64,000 nt of DNA from Bradyrhizobium forestalis (GCF_002795245.1 NZ_PGVG01000016.1:62001-126000); one strand, 5' to 3'; numbered from the stretch's first letter, positions 28,701-37,794 are shown. Notes: a model not told the origin generated them from the sequence alone. Numbers and translations are program-made.

Positions 28701-28834
28701 ACGACCGTATTGGATAGCTTGGGATATTGCCTGATCGGCAGTACGGTGGCCGCGCGCAAGCCGATCAGCAAAATCAAGGAACTGATAACAATAGACAATA
28801 CCGGACGTCTGATGAAAAGCTCAGTAAATGCCAT
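25730..28834 (-). CDS. RND-family efflux pump inner-membrane protein (HAE1 / NolG type)
   Basis: The 1034-residue protein is a proton-driven RND exporter that would work in the inner membrane with a periplasmic adaptor and an outer-membrane channel. It has the family start (FTELFIRRPVLSIVISSLIL), two large periplasmic domains (about 30-335 and 560-860), and the proton-relay region GLVVDDAIVVVENIHRHLEE with two adjacent aspartates. C-terminal membrane segments include QVGLLTLVGLISKQGILMVE. Length is complete. In rhizobia the nod-linked nolG family is of this type, hence the suggestion, but general drug efflux is equally possible. No adaptor gene (nolF-like) is adjacent on either side, and the ribosome site is weak, so it depends on partners from elsewhere. 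Confidence 0.88.
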   Translation of the reverse strand: MAFTELFIRRPVLSIVISSLILLIGLRAATVLPIRQYPKLSNTVVTITTSYPGASADLIQGFITTPLEQVVASAEGVDYINSSSVLGISTIRVYIKLNFDPNEALTEVLSKVNSVKYLIPKESNDPVVTKSTGQATAVMYIAFSSEELAASAISDYLSRVVQPVMSTVDGVAAADILGGQSFAMRLWLDPGKMAGYGVSPAEVSAAIAANNFQAAAGQTKSYFTISDVTANTDLRSVDEFKRMIVKANDGGFVRMEDIAVVELAAQTADTSVAMNGEHAVFIGVQASPQGNPLNIVRGVRALFPEMERNLPPSMKMKVAYDSTKFIQSSIDEVEKTLIEAVVIVVVVIFLFLASLRSVIIPVITIPLSLVGVCSMMLALGFSFNLLTLLAMVLAIGLVVDDAIVVVENIHRHLEEDAPPLQAAIRGAREIVGPVVSMTITLAAVYAPIGFLGGLTGALFREFAFTLAGAVIVSGVIALTLSPLMCSLFLRRADGGRFARFVNRGLSAITRWYGNKLDRSLDYRPITGLFALTMLGLVGFLYLHTPKELAPEEDQGIVFALTKAPKYANIDYLDYYGAKLEHALQKFPETDLSFVLNGVSGQQTGIAGMLLKPWDERKRSSIALKSLVQTELSKIEGINAFAFSLPPLPGGSDGLPVQMVINSTLGFQSVYEEMSKLKDAARKSGLFMVSDSDLEFNQPVVRIKVDRSKANELGITMQTVGNALATLLGGNYVNRFNLQGRSYQVIPQVPREERLAPQAIGSYYVKTATGSVLPLSTVVSIEAATDPNALTHYNQLNCATFQAVPMPGVTIGQAVDFLEAEAKKLPAGFSHDFLADARQYVHEGNQLAITFAFALIIIFLVLAAQFESLRDPLIILISVPMAIVGALIPPFFGWATMNIYTQVGLLTLVGLISKQGILMVEFANELQLKERLDRRSAIEMAARVRLRPILMTTAAMVAGFIPLMTATGAGAASRFSIGLVLVAGMSIGTLFTLFVLPAVYVAIASDHRADASSGRAKIAAERDLTGAADAQMVKQ

Positions 28835-29579
28835 ATCGACCCGTTTGAAGAGTGGGATGCAAATTCAAGCGGCAATGATCACAATGCGGCGGCTGTGCTA
28901 GAGCCCCCCAGTATGAGGGACGTGCTATTGGCTACCCTAAGGGCTCACGTGCTCGCGAGCTCGGACGCCCGATCCTTCGCTTCCATCTTGGTCGCTCGAG
29001 TGAATGTTATTCCGTTGCTCTGATGGCAGATCGCGACCTCGATGGCACCTTCTATAAAGCCCCTGTCTTTTTGCGTGCAATCGGCCAAAGGTGCGACACC
29101 TGATCGGAACTCAACGACTTATAGCAAGGCATCAGGTTTCGCACTGACCCGCAGACCGAATGATCCGGGTTCAACATCGAAAGTACAAACGATCTGACGG
29201 GTGCTCAACTCTACAAAGGTAAATGGGTGATATAGCCTGGGCTGCAAAGCACTATACCAACGTTTGTCGAATTGGTCGCTGATCGCCATTGCGCAACTCG
29301 TGATGTTGCAGGACACAAAGTTCTCGTCCCCACAATATTCCGTACGCACGCGTTATCGCTTCGCTAGGTCGCTAAACAAAGTCGCCTCGGAGTTGGCCCT
29401 TGGCTACTAGCTCGACGCCCCTTTTCCGAGCAGTGCCTTGAGCATTCCTTGCCGCTCAATATGCTGCGCGCGGTTTGCGCCACGCATAGCGCTACCGAGT
29501 TGGCAACCCAGTATTACATTGTCGATCAGCTGCGTTGAGCCGACGTAGGCTGCCGCACAAAGCGCCGCGGGGCGGCGCA
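28835..29579. other. Region upstream of the RND gene
   Basis: About 745 bases with no adaptor-protein gene where one would be expected. One short open frame is listed separately. At 29248-29262 the sequence CTATACCAACGTTTG repeats a 15-base string also found at 19851-19865 in the nodM-noeL gap. Confidence 0.4.
29119..29349 (-). CDS. Hypothetical protein (76 residues, uncertain)
   Basis: An open frame from a GTG encodes 76 residues with ordinary amino-acid composition, including AISDQFDKRWYSALQPRLYH. I do not recognise a family. The ribosome site is weak and the surroundings are decayed DNA, so it may not be a gene. Confidence 0.22.
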   Translation of the reverse strand: MRTEYCGDENFVSCNITSCAMAISDQFDKRWYSALQPRLYHPFTFVELSTRQIVCTFDVEPGSFGLRVSAKPDALL

Positions 29580-30140
29580 CATCTGCGCTCAAGCACTTCC
29601 AGGGGGCTCATCTCCTGCTTCAGCCGAGCGATCTTTTCCTTGATCCTCATCGTTTTGATGCTGATCGCTTCCGATGGCTCCTGCCGATCGGCGCTATCGA
29701 GTTGACGCAGATATCGACCGACGCTTTCTCGATCTGCGCCTTCCGCCTCACCATCTTGGCATGCGTGAAGTTGCGGTCGCGGTTGTTCACCGCCTTGAAC
29801 TTGCCGCCGTCGATTGCGACGCTTGGTGTCTGCAACAGGCCGGTCTGCCGGATAGTGCAATGAACTTCGCACAAACCTTCCGGATCGCCGCACCATTGTA
29901 CTTCCGGAAATTGGGCGATCGTCTTATGATCGGGAGCCAGGCGGCCGATCAGCTACATCAGCTCGATATTGCGGCACGCCTCCGAGGCGATCACACGCTC
30001 AAAACCCAGTCTGTGCAGATCGAGCGCCTCGACAAACACATCGATAACGGACCGCGTTGTCCCTCGCTTACCCAATTCTCCAGACATTCCGGCAAGAGCG
30101 TCAGCTGGGATCTGTCCGCGCCTTCAACGAAGCGTCCCAT
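29580..30140 (-). mobile_element. IS1182-family transposase remnant
   Basis: On the minus strand an ATG at 30140 begins MGRFVEGADRSQLTLLPECL, the usual N-terminus of IS1182-type transposases. After frame changes the sequence continues with IASEACRNIELM, then SVAIDGGKFKAVNNRDRNFT and RLKQEMSPLE. The internal part is frameshifted several times, a segment is missing after the first 50 residues, and the C-terminal catalytic region is absent. This is a dead copy. Confidence 0.75.
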
Positions 30141-30199
30141 CCTTATCCCCCATCAGGAAACGGAAGAATCTCAGCCGCTCGCGGCTTTTCACACAGCCA

Positions 30200-30826
30200 G
30201 GGTCATGACGCGGTGACCTTGATGCGGAGGCTTGTGGCGAACGCAGCCTTGAGGAGGACCACGGCGCTGCCGTGTCGCTCGCTCTTCATCACCTTTCCGA
30301 AGGAATTTCGGGAGGCATCGTCGAGACAGATTTCGACATAATGTCCGCCAGGCTCTTCGCGGCGAGCCGCAGGCTGCTCTGTCGGTTCCGCCACATGTTG
30401 ATCGATGGCCTACACGGTTGAACTTGCAGAGCTTGTTTTGATTTCGTTGGATCAGGTCGCCGGGATGTTCACGTTCATAGCGCCGCACCGACTCGGCCGG
30501 ACGCAATCGGCTCAATCCTAGCCGCCGCTGGATAGGGCTGGTGGTCGCCGGCGACAAGCCGGCCTCGGTTGCGATCTATTTGCTTGTGTGGCGCTGTCGT
30601 CGCACTCCTTCGGCGCATGTGGTAGGCAGGGTTTGGCTTGGCATGAAAGAGGTCTTGTGGAGCGATCACGGTCCATCGACGCCTGCCTCGCGGAACGCTT
30701 GACCCACTTGGCGACGGACTTCGCCGAAATATCAAAGTGCACCCTTTGTCAGGTCATCTACGATGACGCTCCGCGCCATGGCCTCTCAGCCTTCGGCGTC
30801 AGAGGTGCATCCTTATGGGTGCCCAT
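30200..30826 (-). mobile_element. IS481-family transposase remnant
   Basis: From an ATG at 30826 the minus strand reads MGTHKDAPLTPKAER, then (other frames) SVAKWVKR, DRSTRPLSCQAKP, GLSRLRPAESVRRYEREHPG and YVEICLDDASR. These are the helix-turn-helix and first catalytic-aspartate parts of IS481-type transposases. Multiple frameshifts are present, and the copy ends just after KVT-type sequence, where the IS1182 remnant region starts. It is inactive. Confidence 0.75.
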
Positions 30827-30917
30827 CGATCCTCCGGGAGTGGGCTAAAGCTTTGACAACTTTTCTCCCTCGTTCAGGACCGGTTGGACAGCTTACCGAA
30901 AGCTCACACTAGTGGTC

Positions 30918-31190
30918 TCACAGACATCCGACCCGAACCGGCTGACACCCAGGCGGCTCCTCTAAAAGCGCGCGTATGCGCGCGGCGATCTGCCGTGCTT
31001 CGTTGGGCCGCAGGTTGGGTTTCATGCAATCGAGTATGGCTAGCATCGCCCGAACTTCGTCGATGTTTAATGTCGCGACCTTGCGATCTGATAGTCCCAG
31101 CGACTGATCGGCGGCACGGACCTGATTGGACACAAGCACCGCAAGCGCTTGCGACCGCAGGGACGCGATATGCCGCTCGATAGTATGCAT
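30918..31190 (-). CDS. Hypothetical protein (90 residues, uncertain)
   Basis: Starting at the ATG at 31190 the product begins MHTIERHIASLRSQALAVLV and contains a helical stretch NEARQIAARIRALLEE. Composition looks protein-like and mostly alpha-helical. No family is recognised, and no clear ribosome site is seen. It could be a surviving small gene or a gene fragment. Confidence 0.25.
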   Translation of the reverse strand: MHTIERHIASLRSQALAVLVSNQVRAADQSLGLSDRKVATLNIDEVRAMLAILDCMKPNLRPNEARQIAARIRALLEEPPGCQPVRVGCL

Positions 31191-31308
31191 TTGTTGGCCT
31201 GTAGCCGCCCTGTGGGCAGGTGTCGCAAGCGCTCGTGGCAACCCGGTCCAAAGACTGGGGCTGGCCACCTTTGCTGAGAGGCTCAAATTCTCAAGGGCTA
31301 CCAAGCTG

Positions 31309-31360
31309 TATCTTCGAGAAGTAACGAAGGCCACCTACCAAAATCGGTCGGTCCCGTCCT
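31309..31360 (+). repeat. Diverged repeat, set 2 copy 1
   Basis: Contains TATCTTCGAGAAGTAACGAA followed by GGCCACCTACCAAAATCGGTC. Related copies lie at 34917-34963 and 35285-35334 in the same orientation. Read as protein the stretch gives YLREVTKATYQ-like sequence in the first two copies, so it may be the end of an old coding element. Confidence 0.5.
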
Positions 31361-31947
31361 CATCGGCGACTCTCCAAGCTGGGTAGCTGGATCTTTGCCT
31401 TGAAGAAACTGGAGACACCAGCATGTCCAGACACGTGCGCATTGCATAAACAAGAATGATAGGCCAAACGCACATGAGAGACGCAAAAATGTTGGCGGAG
31501 TAAATTCGAACCGCGATAGAAGCAGTCCGTTGGAGAGATTATCCAAGACCTCGAAAGCCGCGCCAGGGAGTACCGCATTGAAGAATCGGAGAGGTGTCGG
31601 CGCCGTAGTCGCCGCACATGGGCGGGGACAATTGCATCAAGACAACAGCGGACGGAATGCAGCCAGGCAATCTCTGAGTGTTGCTGATGATTATCGGAAG
31701 CAGTGCGAGCGCGATTCGGCGTCGTTGGTTGCGCTGGAGCAGACGCTGTCCCTACCCCGCCCGCACTGCCAGTTGAGCTTAGCAGAACTTGGTTCAGCGC
31801 TTGTCCCCCAACGCGTACACAGGGGCACCGCTGCCCCGGCCACCCAGCTACTGTTCCGAACTCAGCTTGAAGTGGCGGCAAGAAGCTGATCGGAATTTTA
31901 TCGCTCGCAAAACGAGCAAAATCGACAGAACGAGAACTAATCCGTGA

Positions 31948-32091
31948 GTTGGAAGCGATGCGAACGCGGCTCGGCGCCTGACGGTCTGGGGGCTCATGAG
32001 GCACTATCCTGCCGCATCCGCAGTGCAATGAGCTTAACGGAAGCGTGACTCGGCACATGGTGGTCCTTCAGCTCATGCGCTGTCCCTGCCA
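31948..32091 (+). repeat. Diverged repeat, set 1 copy A
   Basis: Shares with copy B (32548-32702) the ordered blocks CTCGGCGCCT, TGCCGCATCCGC, TGACTCGGCAC and GCGCTGTCCCT, with similar spacing. A shorter copy C at 34776-34835 keeps the last two blocks. It is probably a decayed insertion-sequence end, but the family was not identified. Confidence 0.55.
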
Positions 32092-32547
32092 CGCCCCCGT
32101 TAAACCCAACGATTCTTTATCGGGGCAGGCTTACCGAAAGCTGACACGGCTGCGAAGCAATTTACAAAACGAAAAGCCATGTGGGCCGCTTGCCGTCGGC
32201 AGCAATATCGACGTTTACGCCTCGGACAATAGCCATTCGGCGCGCTTGCGATCAGCGGCAGCCGCACCGGGGCTACGCGCCGGATTGACGCTCAGCCCCA
32301 ATCCACTGCACGTTTGCGACTGATCGTCGCTATGACCTCACGCCCCCGGCTCGTGCGGCTCTTCGACCGTGGCAGGATTGGCCATTCGGATCGCGCATCT
32401 GTTGCTTTCGAACCCGAATACGTCGCGCCGCTTACCAGGTCGCTGGTTTCGCGTGTCGAGGACGATTGGGTCCCGATTTGTCAAAATGCGTTACTGAGCT
32501 CGATCGCGGCGATCAGCCGGTAATGCGAAAACTAGACGCAATTGGCG

Positions 32548-32702
32548 AGTTCGAGAGAAAGCAGCGCGGATGCGACTCGGCGCCTATGTCCACCGGGGGA
32601 CGGTGGATAAATGCGCTATTTTGCCGCATCCGCTTCGCCGGGAACCTAGGGGCGACATGACTCGGCACCCTCCATTGGAGGAAGGAAGGCGCTGTCCCTA
32701 TC
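32548..32702 (+). repeat. Diverged repeat, set 1 copy B
   Basis: Matches copy A (31948-32091) over about 150 bases in the same orientation, about 600 bases apart. The shared blocks are those listed under copy A; between them the sequences have diverged. Confidence 0.55.
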
Positions 32703-33137
32703 ATGTGCCGCTGGCTCAATAGTCAGCCTCGGGGATCACAAGGCTAACCCACCCGACTTCCCCGTGAGGCCCGTCGCCTCAGGGCGGTGGGAGTTTAGCA
32801 AGAGAGCGGCGTCGGGTGACCTACCAGCATTGGTGGTGATGCACAGCAATGGAGAAACTGTTGGTCAAACTTGACGACCGGGCGAGTTAACGCCGCTCAG
32901 TCCTCCCGAACGATCAGACGAAGCCGGGGTCGCCGCTATTTCGCCACATCTCGGTTTCAGCTGCCGTGAGTAAAATAAATCCGAGCGCCCCCTAAAGCAT
33001 CGGCCAGCCCAGCATTTCGTCACAACGCGGATGGCGCGAGCTGGCAACGAGACTTGAGGCAGCTCCTCGACAAGCGGAGGGCGGTTTGCGCCGACCGCCT
33101 AGCGCTACCTGTGGGAGCGATCTTGCGCACCCCTGGA

Positions 33138-33425
33138 TCACTTGCCACCGACTATGATGACGGTTCGTGCATCGTCGATTGGCGCAGCGATAGTATTCTG
33201 CTTGTCAACATTCTTCGGCACCAATGACGCAGTCCCCGGCTCGAAAATCGGTGCGGGCGTGACACTGCCGCGACGCTGTCTCCACTGCGTTGCGACATCG
33301 GGTTTCGTCGTCACCTCAGCAAGGTTCTCAGTTCGCGTCGGTTCATAAACCAATGTCTCAGCGTCGAGCGCCAGCGAAGACGCGGCCGGTAACGAGACCG
33401 CAGCGATGTCGCTCATGCCGCCCAT
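33138..33425 (-). CDS. Hypothetical protein (95 residues, uncertain)
   Basis: From the ATG at 33425 the product begins MGGMSDIAAVSLPAASSLAL and ends with DDARTVIIVGGK. Composition is plausible for a small, mostly hydrophilic protein. I do not recognise a domain. It stands alone in decayed DNA; the frame extends upstream to 33539 without better starts. Confidence 0.3.
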   Translation of the reverse strand: MGGMSDIAAVSLPAASSLALDAETLVYEPTRTENLAEVTTKPDVATQWRQRRGSVTPAPIFEPGTASLVPKNVDKQNTIAAPIDDARTVIIVGGK

Positions 33426-34775
33426 CGTGAGCTTCTGACCTTTACGATGGCAGCACGCTTCATACCGGGTTCGGGGTATCAGGCGCTCCGTTACGCCGTT
33501 GCAGAGCATCTTTGCGTACAAGCATTGGAGCCCCCTCACTACACCGCGGCTTTGTCGCGCCGATATAGCTCCCGGCGCTGTTTGCGATTCTGGCGAACCT
33601 CTCGTTCCCCAGCACCTCCACGCTCCCTTTGCTTGCGAGAGACCAAGGTACGACGACCACGGCTTGCGGCGGCGAGCATTGGCTTAGAGGCGTTTGTCCC
33701 TCGAGGTGGCGTCTGCAGCAAGCTCCTGCCGTTAGGGAGCGCAGTTGCGCGATGAAGTTCGCGGCGAACAGCTCGCTGTCAAGCAGAGCTCTGTAGAGAG
33801 GCGCAAGCATCCATGCCCTTCTTATCACTAAGCATCGGTCAATTCCTTCTCTCGCGGTCGACCGAACCGCTTTCGTTCCCAAAATGAAGCTACGCCAGCA
33901 ACGCGATAACGGCTATGCGTGCCGCAATGCAGCCGGGCCTTTTGCGTACTGTCAGCGCGTGGCTCCGGAGTCTGGTAGGATCTTTCGCGATGGATTGCGA
34001 GAATTGGCGCGGCCTCAACTTGTGAGGCTGGGAGGCGATCGGTCTTGATGTTATCTGTGCTCAGCACAGCTCTGAAAGTCGCGTCTGCCGGTGCGTCGAC
34101 GCTATGCCACCATTTGCTTCGTCGGGACTCGGCGGAATAACCGGGAATATGGCAAATTGTGAATGCGGGATCGGCTGCGGAACTAGGCGCGGAAGAGAAG
34201 TGCGCTGCCGGCCCTCGTCGGCCTTAGGATCTGCCAGATTTGTTTGGCGACGATGATCGGAAAGGTGTGCTGCAAAGATCCGCTCGCCTGCCGGATCGCA
34301 AAGGCGCGCATCAATCGGCGGCGTTTGGCGGCACCAGCATAATTCGGCGTCCTCTGCAGCTTAGCCGGGTCAAGGAAGCTGTGACCTGTCGATCTAAGAG
34401 GGCGCAAATCGACGTCGCAGATCGAGATCAGAGACATTGTCCATTGGTGACAGAACCGATCTCAGCGGCGCCAGGTATCGTTCGGCAGCCGCCTCGGCTC
34501 ATGATGTCGCTTGCCAAGGAACGTGTCCGCCCACTTATGCAGCAGATCGCGAGAGTGACGCAGCGCAGCGTAACTGGCTGCCCGCCTTTCAGCGTCTCAA
34601 GGCTCTGGCTGACAGGAATCGGCGGGCAGGGATCGGGCATGGCTCACCTGTGAATGTTTTGAAGTATTCTGAGCCCGGAAGGTCTAGAACAAGAGGGGAG
34701 GCAGCGCGGGCCGGCGCTCCGCGCTGTTCAAAGCTCTGAAACTACCGGCTCCGCGCTGCCAGCGAAGTTAAATGA

Positions 34776-34835
34776 CGATGTGACTCGGCGCTCGTCGAAG
34801 AGGCCCTTGGAAAGCGCTGTCCCTATCACGTGCGC
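34776..34835 (+). repeat. Diverged repeat, set 1 copy C
   Basis: Keeps GTGACTCGGC and GCGCTGTCCCTATCACGTG at nearly the spacing seen in copies A and B. The upstream half of the repeat is not recognisable here. Confidence 0.45.
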
Positions 34836-34916
34836 CACTTCGCTCGCCAGCGTCACGGTATTGCAACGCTGCCACCTAGCACCCTTGGGCGGCTGCCCGG
34901 GGCGTTCTGCCTTTTT

Positions 34917-34963
34917 ATCGTAGAGAAGTCCCGCAAGGCACCCACCAGATTTGGTCGGTTGAG
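34917..34963 (+). repeat. Diverged repeat, set 2 copy 2
   Basis: Contains TAGAGAAGTCCCGCAAGGCA then CCCACCAGATTTGGTCGGT, aligned with copies at 31309 and 35285. After it the sequence AAGAAGAAACTGAAG again resembles the downstream part of copy 1. Confidence 0.45.
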
Positions 34964-35284
34964 CTGGTTACCAAGAAGAAACTGAAGTGAAAACGAGTCG
35001 TTGTGCCGACCACTCCTGCCCCGCATCCAAGCCTGACGCCGCTTATCGCGAGGGGCAATGAGGAGCTTCTGGCTTGTTCACAGTAGGCACGGATCTGATT
35101 CGCGACTTCCGCATCAACGTGAAGCCACCGGCCAACTCTCAGGAATATCAAAATGTCAGAACCTGAAGGCATTTCGCAGAATTGGCTATAGTATATGGGC
35201 CCTTCATCTGAGACAAAAATTCGACAGAAAATCGTACCTGGCCATATGCTTATTGCGGTTGCGCCCTATGAGGGTCTTTCCTGT

Positions 35285-35334
35285 GTATCTTCGAAACCGG
35301 TCCCGCGAGGAACCTGCCAGATTTGATCGGTGGG
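35285..35334 (+). repeat. Diverged repeat, set 2 copy 3
   Basis: Contains TATCTTCGAAACCGGTCCCG then CGAGGAACCTGCCAGATTTG, aligned with copies at 31309 and 34917. It lies about 500 bases before the recombinase start. Confidence 0.45.
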
Positions 35335-35841
35335 CTCCCCTCACAGGCCATTTCCGCTCGCCTGGATAGACCTGCCTAAGGACCGTTGAACCCCACCCTG
35401 GCCTAAGGTCTAGCTACTGGCTCTAATCACGCCAAGGTGGTGGCGAAATCGATGGCCGGAATAGAGCTCTGGCGAGGCCCGGAGTTTCCACTCAGGTATT
35501 CGGTAGATGGAGAGGGCGTGCGCTTCCCGGCGGTATCAATTCCGCGCAAGCAAAGCCATTGGCTCCTCTCTTTTTCTTCGCTTGGGCATCCGATTGTACG
35601 ACGAGTTAATAGCGGCCGTTGCACTAAGTTTTCATCCGAGCAGGATGCTCGACATGATCAGTTCCCCCCACGTCTTGTTGACTGGCCCCAGCGCAGGTGC
35701 GTGCACCTCGTTGAGCAGAGCGATGGCCTAAAGGTTCGATCGTGCGGGAAGCCGATCGCAACTTTTGCTTGCAGACGAATCCCGACAAGGCGATCTTACG
35801 TCTCGCGCGAGTACTTGCCCGTGTGGCCGCGAGGGAAGATC

Positions 35842-37500
35842 ATGAAAGACAGCTCATCGATCGAAGCGATAAGGAAAAGAGCGACGATCTATGCTCGATT
35901 CTCAACCGATCTACAGAACGAGAGATCGATTGAGGATCAGCTTTCACTTTGTCAGAGCTATGCAGAACGCGAACGCTTAACTGTTGTCAGCACCTATGAG
36001 GATCGAGCCCGTTCGGGTGGCTCAGTCATGGGACGCGAAGGCCTTCTTCGGATGTTTGACCAAGCGCGGGAGAGATCCTTTGACGTAGTAATCGTCGAAG
36101 CGCTCGATCGTCTTTCTCGCGACATGGAGGATCTCGCAGGCATCCATAAGCGGCTGACTTTTCTCGGAATCGAGATCCGGGCGGTTCACGAAGGTGTTGT
36201 CAACACCGTGCTGGTCGGCCTTCGCGGCTTGGTCGGACAACTTTATCGTGAAGACAACGCTCACAAGGTGCGTCGTGGCCTAGCAGGGCGGGTCAAGCAA
36301 GGTTTGGCTGGAGGTGGCCTGACATACGGATACGCCCCGGTTGCCGGAAAAAGCGGCGAACGGGTCGTCCTCGAGACCGAGGCACAGGTGATCCGGCGCA
36401 TCTTTCAGGAATACGTGGACGGTCGAACGCCTCGCGAGATCGCACACGATCTCAACAAGGAAAGGGTATCACCTCCGCGAGGGCGCGCATGGAATGCTTC
36501 AACTATCAATGGCAACGTTCAGCGTGGCGCCGGAATTCTGCAGAACGAGCTTTATGTAGGGCGCCTCGTCTGGAACAAGGTCAGGATGGTGAAAGATCCC
36601 GACTCGGGAAAGCGCCTGTCACGACCGAATCCGAGGAGTGATTGGCAGATTGCTGAAGTGCCGCATCTTGCAATTGTCAGTCCAGAGTTGTTCACAGCTG
36701 CCCAGCAACGCAAAGGGGATCGCAGCCACGGCCACCCCAGCCATCAACGTCGGCCCCGTCGGATGCTATCTGGCTTACTCCATTGCGGTTCATGCGGCTC
36801 GGGTATGGCAACGAATGGACGGGACAAATCGGGGCGCGTTCGGATTCGCTGCTCAGCGGCTACCGAAAGTGGCACGTGTCCTGACGCCAAGACGTTCTAT
36901 TTAGACACGGTCGAGACTGCAGTCCTCAGCGGGCTAAAGGCCGAATTGCGTGCGCCGAACGTTCTTTCGGAGTACGTGCGCACATATGTAGAGGAGCGGA
37001 AGCGCCTCGCAGCTACATCAAACGCAAAGCGGCAGCGCCTTGAGCAGCAGCTTGGGCAATTGAACCGGGAAATCGAACGACTGGTGGATGCGATCGCAAA
37101 AGGACATGGCGATCCGTCTATTCTCGGACCGCGATCAACCGCGCTGGATGCCAAACGAAAGCGGATATCCGAGGAGTTGCAAAGTGAACCGCTTGCCCTG
37201 AAGGAAGTCGCGCCGCATCCGGCCATCCTCAAACGATACGAGGATCAACTCGGTCGGCTTGAAGGAGCACTAGCAAAAGGTGCCCGTGCGGGCGACGGAG
37301 AGGCCGCAGAAGCCATCAGAGACCTGGTCGAGAGGGTCACTGTGTTCCGCGATCCAGCGCGCCCAGGTGGTGTAGCCGTGGAGATAGCAGGCCGGCTAAA
37401 TGCCCTGCTCGGGGAAAAGGCCTATCCCAACCACGTCAAAGGAGTGTGGGGAAAGGTGGTAGCGGGGGAGGGACTCGAACCCCCGACCCCAGGATTATGA
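35842..37500 (+). CDS. Large serine recombinase (island integrase) ending inside tRNA-Met
   Basis: The 552-residue protein is a site-specific recombinase of the large serine type, likely responsible for integrating and excising the island. The resolvase domain (about 12-160) has the nucleophile S21 in YARFSTD and DRLSRDMEDL. The recombinase DNA-binding domain follows (TYGYAPVAG, IRRIFQEYVDGRTPREIAHD). A zinc ribbon with CGSC and later cysteines and a coiled coil (about 390-450, QRLEQQLGQLNREIERLVDA) complete it. The ATG at 35842 has a GAGGGAAG site; the longer upstream frame lacks similarity. The last 13 residues (VAGEGLEPPTPGL) and the stop are read from the complement of the tRNA-Met gene, so the gene crosses the attachment site. 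No excision factor gene was seen nearby. Confidence 0.9.
   Translation: MKDSSSIEAIRKRATIYARFSTDLQNERSIEDQLSLCQSYAERERLTVVSTYEDRARSGGSVMGREGLLRMFDQARERSFDVVIVEALDRLSRDMEDLAGIHKRLTFLGIEIRAVHEGVVNTVLVGLRGLVGQLYREDNAHKVRRGLAGRVKQGLAGGGLTYGYAPVAGKSGERVVLETEAQVIRRIFQEYVDGRTPREIAHDLNKERVSPPRGRAWNASTINGNVQRGAGILQNELYVGRLVWNKVRMVKDPDSGKRLSRPNPRSDWQIAEVPHLAIVSPELFTAAQQRKGDRSHGHPSHQRRPRRMLSGLLHCGSCGSGMATNGRDKSGRVRIRCSAATESGTCPDAKTFYLDTVETAVLSGLKAELRAPNVLSEYVRTYVEERKRLAATSNAKRQRLEQQLGQLNREIERLVDAIAKGHGDPSILGPRSTALDAKRKRISEELQSEPLALKEVAPHPAILKRYEDQLGRLEGALAKGARAGDGEAAEAIRDLVERVTVFRDPARPGGVAVEIAGRLNALLGEKAYPNHVKGVWGKVVAGEGLEPPTPGL
37457..37500. other. Probable attachment site (island end in the tRNA 3' half)
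   Basis: This block is at once the 3' part of tRNA-Met and the end of the recombinase gene. An element integrated at a tRNA 3' end normally leaves an identical partial tRNA copy at its far end, which is not in this window. The left limit is set by the tRNA CCA end; the exact crossover point cannot be read from one end. Confidence 0.65.
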
Positions 37501-37533
37501 TTCCCGTGCTCTAACCAGCTGAGCTACCCCGCC
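37457..37533 (-). tRNA. tRNA-Met (CAT anticodon, elongator type)
   Basis: The 77-base sequence folds as a full cloverleaf: acceptor GGCGGGG with CCCCGCT (one G-U pair), a D arm with GCTC and GAGC, an anticodon stem CGGGA/TCCTG around loop ATCATAA (anticodon CAT), and a T arm with GGTTCGAGT. The CCA end is encoded. The acceptor and body match elongator tRNA-Met of alphaproteobacteria rather than initiator tRNA or the lysidine-modified tRNA-Ile. Its 3' half is the likely island insertion site. Confidence 0.95.
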
Positions 37534-37728
37534 ACAGGGATCGCGGCGGCGAATAAGGCCGATCTCGCGAACGCGCGGCATATAAGGAAGGGGGCGGCGG
37601 GAAGTCAATCCGCGTTTGCTAAAAGCTTCCGCCTTCGCCAAGGCTTCGGCGGACAAGTCGGCGGAAACGACGGTTTTTCGCCGGATTTGTGGAATTTCTC
37701 GCACCAGACTCGCGGAGAGTCCCCCTCA

Positions 37729-37780
37729 CCCGAAATCCGCGCTCTTGCGCGGATTTCGGGCTCTCCCCGCAGGCGGGGAG
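37729..37780. repeat. Palindromic repeat, possible terminator
   Basis: A perfect 14-base inverted repeat (CCCGAAATCCGCGC with its complement, four-base loop) at 37729-37760 is followed by a second hairpin CTCCCCGC/GCGGGGAG. It lies just after the stop of the next minus-strand gene and may end its transcript. No T-run is seen. Confidence 0.6.
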
Positions 37781-37794
37781 AGGCGAAAAGCCGC

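Larger units (their letters stand above)
30827..35841. other. Five-kilobase gene-poor decayed region before the recombinase
   Basis: No intact gene of known family is seen. It carries two sets of diverged repeats and a few short hypothetical frames (30918-31190, 33138-33425, and an 84-codon minus frame at 34183-34437). Open frames on all strands are short and interrupted. It looks like old mobile-element and gene debris inside the island edge. Confidence 0.5.

Noticed and set aside
37457..37533. tRNA-Ile with lysidine-modified CAT anticodon
   Set aside because: The acceptor stem and body match elongator tRNA-Met of alphaproteobacteria, not the tRNA-Ile2 pattern.
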